From contig JASPKZ010007538.1 of NCBI GenBank assembly GCA_030220185.1, forward strand, positions 365,501 to 429,500: a DNA stretch of 64,000 nucleotides, given 5' to 3'. The translations under genes were made by a program, and so were the position numbers. Positions within the stretch are counted from its first letter, which is position 1. Each line of letters begins with the position of its first letter. Source of the DNA: Diploptera punctata (lineage: Eukaryota > Arthropoda > Insecta > Blattodea > Blaberidae). Below the pieces are notes generated by a model that saw only the letters and a list, made by a program, of their open reading frames with translations, had not been told where the DNA came from and searched no databases. Shown piece after piece: positions 9,370 to 19,884 of the stretch.

Positions 9370-11697
9370 ATTGTTTTTCTTATTTGACTATAAACTAGTT
9401 TCGGAACATAGTTTCTGTTCCATCCTCAGTATCGTCACGACCGTTGTTCTGTCGTCTTGAAGAGCTGTCCTTCTCTCCTTCCATTGGCTGACTGAAAAAC
9501 CTCGAAACCAGGTCATTCTCACCGGGAATTTCAAAGTTCATCAATTTCTTCTTTTTGCTCTTTTGAATGTAGATCTTTTCCCAAACAGTAAGTTCTTTTG
9601 GTTTTTCTATTTGTTTTAATAATTTAGCTTCTTTCTCGATAAGATGTTTTTCAGACCATGCATGGGCAGCCACTGCAGATTTTTCTACTTCCCCTTTCTT
9701 GACATTCCTGAGATGTTCTTTCACTCTAGTTTTCAAATTTCTTTTAGTTTTTCCTATGTAGAATTTCTCACATTCTTCACATTTAATTTGATAAATCCCT
9801 GATTTGTTTTCTTCTTTAATTTTCTCATTCTTATTAGGTCTAATCAGTCTACTGATGCTGTAGTCATTTTTGGGTGCTAACCTTATGTTGAAATCTTTAA
9901 AAAAATTTTTGAAACTTGTGGTGTTTTAATGGATGATATGTGAATTTTCTAAATTTTACATTATCTTCTTTTACTTTTAGAAGAGTGCTTTGATTAATAA
10001 ATTTTTGTCTTTTGAACTTGTTTATTTTTTTGAGTATCATTTTTATAGCAAAACCATTTTTCGTGGCTACGTTGATTATGTGTTCTTTTTCTTTTTCATA
10101 ATTTTCTTTGTTCATTGGTATGTTCACTAATCTATGTGTCAAACTATTGAAAACTGCTTCTTTGTGAGCTATGTGATTGAAACCTAAAGCTTTTATGTAG
10201 TTATCTATATGTGTCTTCTTTCTGTAAATTCCAAATTCTATCTTATTTTCTTCGTTCCTTTTTAAGTTGAGATCTAAAAATGGTATTTCTCCATTGATTT
10301 CCTTTTCCATAGTGAACTTTATAGTTTGACTTTGAATGTTCAATAATTTTAATGCATCATCTATCTGTTTATGATTAACTATTGCAATTATGTCATCCAC
10401 ATATCTGCACCAGAACTTGAAAATTAAACGATGTCCATTAATTATCTTGTGTTCAAAATTCCCCCATGAATAGATTAGCTAAGAATGGAGATAAAGGGTT
10501 TCCCATCGAAAGTCCTGAATTTTGTTTATAAAATCTTCCATTGTAGGTGAAAAACATATTATCGATACATAATTTAGTTAAAGTTTTATATTCGACTATC
10601 TTTACTTTTTCAATTTTATTATTTTTCATCCAAATCTCTAAAATTTCCATAGTTTGGTCTTTTGGAATGCTTGGAAATAAGGAAACAACATCAAATGAAA
10701 CTAATCTGTCTGAAGATTGTAGTTGTATGTTTTCTAGTTTATCTACCATTCATAAGAGTTTTCTATTGCAGAGTTTTCAAATCCATTCATTTTATTAAAT
10801 TCCTTACATAACCATTTAGATAAATGATATGTAGGAGACCCTATGTTGTTAATTATCGGCCTCATTTTCTTCCCTTCTTTGTGCACTTTCGGGAGTCCAT
10901 AGATGTTGGGAATTTTTGGATTTGAAACCTTCAGATGAAACTTGTCTTTCTTAGTTAAAATGTGATTGATATTCTTGAGAGTGTTGTCTACTTCTTTAAT
11001 GGTTTTGTTAAGGGGGTCTGATTGAATCTGTGTATATTCTTCAGAGTCCAAAAGTTTTTCCATTCTGTTGTTGTATTCTTCTTTGTCTAAAATAACCAAT
11101 TGGTTGCCTTTGTCAGCTTTAGTAATTATTACATTTTTACTGTTGATGTCTTTAATAATTTTCATATTTCTTGAACCCTTCTTGTTTATTGGTGTTTCTT
11201 TGATAATTTTTTCACATTTATTCCTGATGGTAATTTTGTCTTCCATATTCATGTTTTTGATTAGAATTTCTGTATCTGCTATATAGTCTTCTATTTTGTT
11301 CGAAAAATTAATACATGTTTTCAAACCATTTTCCAAAAGTTGCGTTTCTTTGTTATCAAAAGTTTTTGAAGATAAGTTGACAACACTACTATTAATCACA
11401 TTTTCACTTTCAAGATTTTTGTTCTTGGATGATTTATGGTTGTTTCCTAGTTTCTTCTTATTTCCAATTGCTTTAATTTGCAAATTTTCAATTTTCTTTC
11501 CACGTTTAGTAATTTTTTGTTTGATGATGTAATTAAGTCTACTGAAGAACTTTTCTTCTAAATTTTCCCAACAAAATTCGCCAATGTATTTTTAAATTTT
11601 TAAATGTGAAAGTATAATTGAGTGTTGAAATTGCTTATTTTTTCATAATGTTTGTTCTTCTCCATTTTCAAAACTTTCTTTTCCAAAACGGTTTGTT
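9370..11697 (-). pseudogene. Penelope-like element, near-complete RT and GIY-YIG endonuclease
   Basis: This is the longest PLE copy. Minus-strand frames run 11483-10743, 10749-10453, 10400-9897 and about 9896-9395. In order they carry the KADKGNQLVILDKEEY region, PNIYGLPKVHKEGKKMRPI, the RT A motif (SFDVVSLFPSIP), the B motif (GLSMGNPLSPFLANLFM), the catalytic RYVDDI, then SGIYQIKCEECEKFYIGKTK (GIY-YIG). Three single-base shifts (near 10745, 10465 and 9890, the last in a T-run) break it. The N-terminus ends abruptly at 11697, a 5' truncation. The 3' end overlaps a hammerhead ribozyme (9386-9436). Confidence 0.88.
9386..9436 (-). ncRNA. Hammerhead ribozyme (Penelope-associated), intact core
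   Basis: On the minus strand: stem I strand GACGATA, CUGAGGA (9429-9423), stem II GGAAC/GUUCC with one extra U on its 5' side, GAAA (9402-9399), minimal stem III ACUAGU, then U17 and the other stem I strand UAUAGUC. Six of seven stem I positions pair. Cleavage would fall between 9393 and 9392. The stop codon UAG of the endonuclease frame lies inside stem III, so coding and ribozyme overlap. Hammerheads in PLEs are established knowledge; activity here is inferred. Confidence 0.8.
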
Positions 11698-12119
11698 TAG
11701 GCAGCCTACAATGTGAGTGAATAACTGCAAACTGCAAACTAACTTGAAATGTACAAAATTTAATGATAATAAAACATCTGGCACATGCTTGCCATTGAAA
11801 GTAGTAACTGCACAGTCAACAATGCATGGTAGGTAGGATCATAAATAAAAATGTGGGCTGGGTGTTTCTTAAAATGGATGTGACTTCTCCATGTTTTAGT
11901 AAGAGGATGAGTAGGATAAACGTTTGCAAACACGTGTGTTGTAAACGAAAAAAGTCTTGCTATTTCAAGTTATCTTGTACCAAATAGAATTACTAATTTC
12001 ATAAATGATATTAGACCATAATTTACAAATATCACTGTGGGCCAAATGTGATATGATAGAGTAAATATCATTGCGGGCTGCATGCCATGGGATCGAGGGC
12101 TGTGGGTTGGACACACCTG

Positions 12120-12425
12120 ATTTATATCAAACAAAGGGTAAAAAAATGTGTTCTCAACCAAACTTCACATCCGAATACAAGAAAAACAATGGAAAAACAC
12201 TATCCACACTACACCAGATACACCTCGAAAGGAAGCTGTAGCATAATGTCAGTTAAACACAGGACATGATTGTCTTGTAGCTCATCTTCATCAAATTGCA
12301 ATTTACAGAAGTCCTCATTTCCCTGTGCACTCCACAAATACTAACATGGACAGAAACCACCTGCTACAGTGTCAAGCACTTCACTCTGCTACCCTCAAGC
12401 AAGAGCCAAACTTTCTGTTTTGCTA
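12120..12425 (+). pseudogene. LINE C-terminal tail, continuation of 7020
   Basis: After the hAT right-hand duplication, the + strand encodes IKQRVKKCVLNQTS and, in a shifted frame, RTGHDCLVAHLHQIAIYRSP, the zinc-knuckle region that follows RNase H in R1/LOA-type LINEs. The same organisation is seen on the minus strand at 8625-9251. Confidence 0.7.
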
Positions 12426-12584
12426 TGATGTTTTATTGTTTTAATTTATTGTTAAGTTATTTGTTTACTCATAATTATGGGCAATGAGTTATGTCAAGTC
12501 CCCTGCATTTGTATAAATACAATAATTTGATTTAATCTCAATCATACTGAGTTATTATATTAATTTATTTTATTTTATTTTAAG

Positions 12585-12695
12585 AAATTGCAAGGTGTAC
12601 TAGATGATGCCAAAGCTGACTATACTGAACTTGAGAAGGACTATGACGCAATAGAAGAAGAGAGGAACAATTTGGAACATAAGTTAGAAGAAGCA
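12585..12695 (+). CDS. Host gene exon 2 of window: coiled coil
   Basis: The acceptor TTTTAAG ends at 12584 and the donor GTAAGT follows 12695. The exon has 111 nt and 37 codons, phase 0/0: KLQGVLDDAKADYTELEKDY and on through EEERNNLEHKLEEA. Hydrophobic residues recur every three to four positions between acidic and basic residues, as in a continuous coiled coil. Confidence 0.85.
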
Positions 12696-12822
12696 GTAAG
12701 TATTAATTTCATTAAAATTCTCTTAAAATATAATTTTTTTCAACTTTTCTATTAATTCTTCATTTCTACTAGTTTTGTTTACACTATATTTAGTGTTCCA
12801 TTTCCTCCCTTAATGTTCCTAA

Positions 12823-13064
12823 CCCATTGACTTCAGGTTTAAATGCTCAATGCATTTCCCCAGAAACCAGATTTAAGTCACCATAAATTATATTGTCTGT
12901 TTTCAGACATTCAAAACGAACAAAATATAACGGTACTTGAGATCACAATAAGGGTAAAGGCCAAAACACATTCATCTGCTATTCATAAATGTTAACAAAA
13001 GATAATTGTAAAATATATAACAGGAGAGTTAAGCGAGTGTACCTCGACTTCTGAGGTGAATGGG
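12823..13064. mobile_element. piggyBac-type MITE
   Basis: The ends CCCATTGACTTCAGG and (inverted) CCCATTCACCTCAG are terminal repeats. The right flank is TTAA (13065-13068) and the left flank is CTAA (12819-12822), one substitution from the TTAA duplication expected for piggyBac. There is no coding content. A piggyBac transposase lies 320 bases to the right. Confidence 0.6.
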
Positions 13065-13384
13065 TTAAATTATCCATTTAAGTGGCTATGACATGCGGGT
13101 GCATCATGTTCTAGCCCCACACAAGTGGCAATGAGGTGAGGGCATGTCATCCCCTAAGCTCATCACAGTGGGTATGACGTCCCTGTGCGTCACGCATTCT
13201 CCTAGTGTTCATTTATATTTAGTGCACCAATTTGTTGTATTATTACAATAATTAGTTTGATTTTTAATAGTGTAAATTCTTTTGTATAGTTTTAATTATC
13301 TATTCTAGTTTTAATCATATATTTAGGTTTTAATTATAGGCCTGTATATAAGTGTTAATATTTAGAAAGTGTGGCAGGTAATAG

Positions 13385-15066
13385 TAAAGGAAATGGTTGA
13401 GTGACGGTGATTTGATGAATACAGTGATGACAGTGAACTGGAATTTTCTTCAGATAACGAAGAAAATTAAAACAATGAAGCCGATAACTTTATTCACAGT
13501 AATATGCAACCTGGTACATGGTCCACACAAGGTGCAGAACGTCCTCCTTTTCCATTCTCTGGACAACCTGGTCTAAATGTTGAAATTCAAGAACCCTCAA
13601 ACCCATTAGAATTGTTTAAACTTTTTATTATGCGAGAAATTTGTGAACACATCAGCGATGAAACTGATCATTATGCCGAACAGTTTATAGAAAAAAATGC
13701 TCCTCAGTTGAAAGAAAAATCTAGTCCATCATTGGAACAAAACAAATGGGTATGAAATAATGAAATTATTGGCATTTTTATTATTGCAAGGGTTACATCA
13801 AAAACCCGATGATAAAAGTTACTTTTCAGGAAGGAAAATTGTAGAAACTCCAATATTTTTTTTAACTTCTTACAGAGAGGAGGTTTCATCTTCTTCTAAA
13901 ATGTTTACATTTTGTAAATAATGATGAATATGATGAAGCTACTTGTGGTTCCAGGAGACTTTTCTAACTTAAACATATGTTAGAAAATCTCAACGACAGA
14001 TTTAGAACAGTGTACATTCCAGATTGTGATATATCTGTTGATGAATCATTGATGATGTGGAAGGGAAGATTGGGATGGAAGGTATTTATTCCTACTAAAC
14101 TTGCCAGATTCTGCATAAAATCATTTGAATTGTGTGAGGCAAAATCTGGATACGTGTGGAATTTTCTCATATATGTAGGAAAAGGAACTGTTTTCGACAA
14201 GTCCTTGAAAGATGAGGCTTATTGTTCTAAAGTTGTTTTAGAACTTATCAGCCCTCTTCTGAACCAAGGATACACGGTGACAATAGACAATTGGTTCACT
14301 AGTCCAGATTTGTTTGAAAAACTGTGTGCCTATGATACCGAAGCTATTGGAACCTTGCATCAGAATAGGAAAGGGGTACCCACAGAAATAAAACAGAAAA
14401 AGTTGAAAAGGGGTGAACATGTGTCATCTTATAAAGATAAGGTAATGGTTATGAAGTGGAAAGACAAAAAGGATATCTGTCTTATGAGCACTACACATGA
14501 TGAAAGAATGGTCACGAGAAAGGTTTGAGGTCAGGACATCACAAAACCTAAAGTTGTGGTGGATTACAACTCAAAGATGGGAGGAGTTGATTTGAGTGAT
14601 GCGTACCTTGTGAGCTATCCCAGCACAGGGAAAAGGATAAAAAAGAATTATCAAAACACTTTAGGCATTTTATCATCATCTGTTGCCTGAATTCCTATAT
14701 GTTATATGTAAAAACAGGTGGGGAAATGAAAAGGATGGAATTTCAGTTAAAACTGATCAAAAATATAATACTGAGATATCATAAAACTGAAATTTCACCT
14801 TGTGGGCGATCTTCAAAATTAGCGCCCCCAATCAGAATAAACGCTCCACACTACCCATCATTCATTCTCCCATCAGCATTGAAGCAAGAACCACAATGAC
14901 GATATGTTGTATGCTACAAAAAACAACCAACGCTGTGAAACAAGGTATAACTGTGAAGACTGCAAAGTGGCCCTATGTGCAGAACCCTGTTTCCAGTGTT
15001 ATCACACTGTCGTGGATTACTGAGGACACAATGAAAATACACATAAGAATTGGACGACTAAAATGA
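13385..15066 (+). pseudogene. piggyBac-like transposase, degraded
   Basis: An acidic N-terminus (SDDSELEFSSDNEEN, about 13420-13470) leads to 13504-13755. The open stretch 13977-14528 carries VDESLMMWKGR and TVTIDNWFTSP, which hold the first two catalytic Asp of the DDE_Tnp_1_7 family. SKMGGVDLSD (about 14574) holds the third. The Cys-rich tail (CEDCKVALCAEPCFQCYH, about 14955-15012) is readable only across indels. Several stops and frameshifts show it is dead. The element ends were not identified. Confidence 0.82.
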
Positions 15067-16600
15067 TTGTAAGTAATTGCTAAAAATATGTTTATGTTAG
15101 GATAGTAGTTACGTTAATGTATTTATTTATTTACAGCTTTCTGCTTCATGATTATATGGCTATTAGGGTGAACTAGTAGATGTGTGTGAAAGTGAGAAAA
15201 TAAACAGATCAACTTGTTTGCTAAGAATTTCTGCAGATTCCCACACTAAATTATGGCTGATTTATTGGGGCAAAGTTATTTATTATTTCCGACTAGAAGG
15301 GGAGACAAACTTTGAATGAGGGTAACATTCTTTACAACATCAGTGACGGACTGTCTAAAAATCTGTGTCGGGTTTACTACAAGTATTATTAAGTATTATG
15401 AAGTATGAGGTGAGTGAAATGATAAAAAATAAACAACATTACTACAAGTAATTTATATATATATATATATATTTTCAAGTTCCTCCATTTTTTCGATTTA
15501 AATTTTTTTAAAGTATTATATTTACGCTTAAATGTTCACCTATATATTGCCCTACATAACTGCCTTTATTTGTAATATTAAAAGTAGCATTATTAGAATT
15601 ATTGTCGTTTGAAGATAGAACTAAAATTACTGAATTTTAAAGCACTGCAACATTTAAATGTACCACTAAAGACAGCAAAATTAAATGCCCCACGCGGTCA
15701 ACCACTTGACTGATTATGTGATTCACATATCTCTGTGTTTCTTGAAAGTGACTTAAAAATCCACTATCGGCTTCCTGGAACTTCAGCGGAGCCCTGATTA
15801 ACCATCATTTTCAGAGTTCATAATGGGTCTTTTATTACCATAGTAGTACCAAGAACTAAAATTCCCTTTGTACGTCATCCCATTAAGCAACCCCCTACTT
15901 AGAAGGGAACTGTTGACCATTCCATGCTGAAACCTACCTTGAAATTTCTTCCAGAGAATCATTGTGATGTACCAAGGCTCTATGCAAAAATATTAATATC
16001 TGCCTCTTTTATCTGCAAGGTACTAAAATCCAGCACCAAATCTCTCATAATTTATTAAGAACCTCATAATGTTACTTCCTAATGTAATTTATTAATTTTT
16101 GAATTGTTAGTGAAAAATATCCTATATTAGTCATTGAGGATGTGTGAAAATAACAGCAGAATTTACAGGTGAGTCAGCATGGTGCATAAATTCTGCACAT
16201 AATGAAATTGTACTGGTAAATAAAGGATATCTAGCAACATCATAAGAAAAACATAAGTAGGCCCATATATAATTTTTTGTCATAAATAAATAAGAAATGG
16301 AGGAAGTTCCTAATTATTGGTACCATCTTACGTTGTATTCAGTCTTATTTCCCATAAAATATGGCATTGCCTAAGGACAATGTTTCTATTGTACACAATT
16401 CAGTCATATGGTGGGTAAAAGTAGCACCACAATTTCACCAATAGATGGAGTTGGCGGAGTAATGCCTAATGCAAGTTTGTTTACAGTACAACTGCAACTT
16501 ATCTCTGCATTAGTGTAAAGATGGTTTGAAAGCTTAAAACTGCTGTTGAAGTAATATATTTTGTTTGATACATAAAATGAGTAATATTTGTTCATAAATT
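15067..16600. other. Intron sequence, mostly unassigned
   Basis: No gene is visible. A Penelope-family end (AAGTATGAGGTGAGTGAAAT) lies at 15399-15421 and a (TA)n run at 15455-15473. A tail motif, AACCTCATAATGTTACTTCC, is at 16060-16079. The rest is AT-rich with no long frame. Confidence 0.5.
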
Positions 16601-16603
16601 TAT

Positions 16604-17260
16604 TATGGGGAATAACGTGAGGTTCTTCAATTATGAATGAGTTGAATCTTGTTTTATATTACCTCATACTTCATGTTTTTCAAATATGGAAACTGAAAAA
16701 TTGAAATTGAAAAATCAGCTATTGCAGCTTAGTCTCATAGTTGCTGTAGAGTGATAAAACTGAAAAAGAGCCTAAATTCTTAAAACATTTGGAATTGACA
16801 GTTCGGGAAAATATATATATTCAGAAGAACAAATTTAGATCCATGAATTTTTTAATTCCTGGTGAACAGGACCTGATCTCAAGGTTCATCAAATCAACAT
16901 CAGATAAGAACTTAGTAGATGAAGATTCAAACAAAAATCTGGTAATAAATTAATGAGTCATTTTAACATCTTACCTCATATTTCATGTTTTTCAAACACG
17001 GTAACTATAGTTTTCAAATGATCTTGTCATTCATTTTCAACTGCCATTATGACTACCGGTTGAAAATGAATGACAAGATCATTTGAAAACTATAGTTACC
17101 GTGTTTGAAAAACATGAAATATGAGGTAAGATGTTAAAATGACTCATTAATTTATTAATTAAGAACCTCATAATGTGTTTCCCAATTTTAACTTTGAAAA
17201 AATCTGGTAGTCGATGACATGGCTGACGAGAGGAATGCTTCTTGATAACTGCAGTATGAC
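16604..17260 (+). pseudogene. Penelope-like element, endonuclease C-terminus, with nested insertion
   Basis: The tail motif GGGAATAACGTGAGGTTCTT is at the left. Degraded codons run from 16690 (EIEKSAIAA-like) to a C-terminal block near 16840 (SMNFLIPGEQDLISRFIKST). The copy is cut at 16944 by a palindromic insertion with a 12-bp duplication and resumes at 17198. There CTGACGA (17222-17228), a short hairpin, GATAA and CTGCAG form a damaged hammerhead. Confidence 0.65.
16945..17197 (-). mobile_element. Palindromic Penelope-derived insertion with target duplication
   Basis: AAAAATCTGGTA flanks both sides (16933-16944 and 17198-17209). The arms, beginning TAATGAGTCATTTTAACATC, pair over about 110 bp around a centre near 17050. 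The tail AACCTCATAATGTGTTTCCC is only on the right. The arms keep GAAAACTATAGTTACCGTG (GAAA, self-complementary stem III, U-A), but box I has become TTGAAAA. Confidence 0.8.
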
Positions 17261-17279
17261 GTAAGATAAAATAAGAATT

Positions 17280-17760
17280 GACTCTAATTTAAGAAAGAAA
17301 AATTAATATTTTAACCGGGATTTGACCATGGACCTCTCATTCTCTGTACGAGTGTGCTGTCCATTACACCATTCAAACCACAAAACAAACACCAACATTT
17401 CTTGCAACTTATATAATTTTCGTTCGTCCGAAGGCTAATAGCTATTGCTACCATCACACCAACTGATGTCTCCTATTCAGAAGTATTTTTATTGAGAATT
17501 TATACATAATTTTCAGCAGTAAAGCTTCATATTTTTGATGTTTTTATTTGAATTAACATGTTCCAATTCTGGATAGAATCTAATTTAAGAAAGAAAAATT
17601 AATGTTTCAACCCTAGACCTCTCGTTCTACATATGAGCATGCCTGTCCATCACACCATTCAAACATTAATTTTCTTTCTTAAATTAGATTTTATCCAGGA
17701 TTGGAAAATGTGATTCAAATAAAGACATTGAAAAAAGAATTGACTAATTCATAAGTAATT
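17280..17760 (-). repeat. SINE F copies (tRNA-like, inverted ends)
   Basis: Two related tRNA-like modules on the minus strand (about 17313-17385 and 17607-17668) share TTTGAATGGTGTAATGGACA as A-box region. The second is bounded by an inverted repeat, AATCTAATTTAAGAAAGAAA and its complement (17579 and 17671). It is another SINE with palindromic borders. Confidence 0.5.
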
Positions 17761-17776
17761 TTTGTTTCTCTTGTAG

Positions 17777-17899
17777 AAGTTGGAAAGCAAACAGCATCTG
17801 GCCAATTTGAACCACAAACAACATCTACTGCAAAACCAGTTGACAGCGCTCGATGAGAAAGATGAGTCGATAACCATGCTGAAGTTGCAGTTGGAAGAG
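17777..17899 (+). CDS. Host gene exon 3 of window: coiled coil
   Basis: The acceptor TTCTCTTGTAG ends at 17776 and the donor GTAAAT starts at 17900. The exon is 123 nt, 41 codons, phase 0/0: KLESKQHLANLNHKQHLLQN, then QLTALDEKDESITMLKLQLEE. It is Leu- and Gln-rich coiled coil and joins exons 2 and 4 in frame. Confidence 0.85.
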
Positions 17900-18230
17900 G
17901 TAAATATATGATATTCTTAAACCACTATCTGATGAATCCCTGATTTATTTTCTTTCTCCAGTATCTTGTTTTTTGTTGGATTTGATTATTCTGTAATAAG
18001 TTTCTTAACACAATTTCTTGACCATTTCACGCCCAGACTTGAACTTGTCTAATGAATGTTTATGTAAGCAATGATAATATATTAAATTTTTTCAGTTCAG
18101 TTATATTTGAAGAGAAAAATTATAAGCTCAGACTAGAGTTTGAACCCAGGACCTTTTGCACACTAGGCAAATGCTCTACCAAGTGAGCTATCTGAGCAAC
18201 TCCAATCTAAATGCAAATTGTTCTCTTATA

Positions 18231-19579
18231 CAGGGCAAGTCAAAATGTTGTGCAGGTTTTCAGAAATTTATTATGTGAAATGTAATGAACATATAATATT
18301 GTGAGACATATTGTATGAAAGGTAAACTCTCAAAGTTTTTTTTTAAATATTCACAGATGTTCTATGTGAGCGCCTTTTGTTACACGACAGATGTCAAGCC
18401 GATATTCAATCTCCTGCCAAACTTTCTGTAGCAGTCCGCGGTCGATATCAGCAATGGCTGCTGTGATGCGGGCACGCAGTTCATGCAGTGTTGTTGGAAG
18501 TGGTGGTACGTAAACATGATCCTTTACAAGACCCCACATGAAGAAATCACACGGGGTTAGATCTGGTGAACGAGGTGGCCAATGAATGAGTTGTTGATCA
18601 CCCTGAGATGCACGGCCTATCCAGCGTTGTGGTAAAGCCGTATTCAAATGGTCTCGAACACTGCCATGGTAATGTGGAGGGGCACCATCCAACTGCAGAA
18701 TGAAATCTGGACTATCCGCTTCAAGCTGCGGAAGGAGCCATTGTTGTAGCATATCAAGGAAAACATGTCCGTTCACAGTACGTTCATGAAAGAAAAAGGG
18801 CCCATAAACCTTTGCATGGGAAATGGCACAAAAGACATTCACTTTCGGAGAATCGCGTTGATGTTCCAGAGTTGCATGGGGGTTACCAGTTCCCCAAATC
18901 CTTACATTGTGTCTATTCACTTTTCCTGAAAGGTGGAAAGTCGCTTCATCACTGTAAACTACCCCTCTCATGGAACTCATTCTCTTCCATTAATGCGAGA
19001 AAATCAACACAGAAGGACGCTCGCAAAGCATAATCGGCGGGTTTTAAGGCTTGAACCAGTTGCAAGTGGTAGGGTTTCATCTGTAAACGTTTCCGGAGAA
19101 TCCGCCATACAGTTTTTTGTGGTAGTTGAAGTTCTGTCGCTCCCCGGTAGGTGGATTTCTGTGGACTCCGCACGAAGCATGTGCGAACGCGTTCGACTGT
19201 CTCTTCACTCGTCGACGGACGGCCAGTCGATTTTCGTTTACAGATACAGCCTGAATCCCTAAATTGTGTGTACCACTTACGAATGGATCTCCCATCCGGC
19301 GGGTCTTTATCGTATCTGGTACGGAAATGTCGTTGAACACTAGTCACAGAGTAGTTTACATGGTAATCAAGCACACAGAAAGACTTCTGATCCCCAGTCA
19401 ACGCCATTTTCCTTTACTGCTCTGCTGTTGACATCTTGCGGGTGAATGCGGAACTTTAGAAGTGGACAACTAAACTTTGAGAGTTTACCTTTCATACAAT
19501 ATGTCTCACGATATTATATGTTCATTACATTTCACATAATAAATTTCTGAAAACCTGCACAACATTTTGACTTGCCCTG
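18231..19579 (-). mobile_element. DD41D mariner-like transposon
   Basis: It begins CAGGGCAAGTC and ends GACTTGCCCTG, flanked by TA (18229-18230, 19580-19581). The TIRs are long, over 100 bp, with only one or two mismatches. The 1349-bp length is usual for a mariner. Similar TIRs and a nearly intact gene indicate a recent insertion. Confidence 0.92.
18351..19407 (-). pseudogene. Mariner-type transposase with a single frameshift
   Basis: The minus frame from 19407 gives the paired helix-turn-helix half (MALTGDQKSFCVLDYHVN, then KSTGRPSTSEETVERVR). The second frame (about 18980-18351) gives the DDE half: VVYSDEATFHLS, ILQLDGAPPH, RSPDLTPCDFF, ending VTKGAHIEHL. Forty-one residues separate the second and third Asp, hence DD41D. 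The two halves are joined by one extra G in a G-run at about 18962. Otherwise the protein is full length, about 345 residues. Confidence 0.9.
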
Positions 19580-19884
19580 TATACACTGTTAATTTCTGTG
19601 CAGCAAATGCTGTAAAATCTTTGCTTCTATCTTGCAAATGGTGGCTTCTTTATTAAGAAGACATTTAATGGGAATTTTACATTTTTCAGCTGAAGTTTAG
19701 AATACCTCAACCTATGTTTTTCCATACTGCATTCATGTAATTCTGTTGCTCTACATACTTTTTCTGTCTTTACTTACATTTCGTACTATTTTAAACATTT
19801 TGTAACTACATGTATAATATTTTTTTACAATTATTTGATATTTATCTACGTATGCAAATTCTTGCATTTATCTCAAATGATTTT

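Larger units (their letters stand above)
8154..12119. mobile_element. hAT-type element with 8-bp target duplication and nested insertions
   Basis: The left end CAGGCATGTCTAACC and the right end (reverse complement CAGGTGTGTCCAACC) are hAT-like TIRs. ATTTATAT is present directly on each side (8146-8153 and 12120-12127), the 8-bp duplication expected of hAT transposition. I see no hAT transposase. The interior holds a SINE, a LINE tail and a large PLE, so this is a non-autonomous element inflated by later insertions. It interrupts a LINE that resumes at 12120. Confidence 0.8.
18103..19700 (-). repeat. SINE D copy split by a mariner
   Basis: The tRNA-like module at 18126-18197 (minus) has a perfect 7-bp acceptor stem GCTCAGA/TCTGAGC and an anticodon loop CTAGTGT. 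The SINE body breaks at TA 18229-18230 and resumes at 19580 (TGTTAATTTCTGTGC ... TTGCAAATGGTGGC). Confidence 0.7.
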
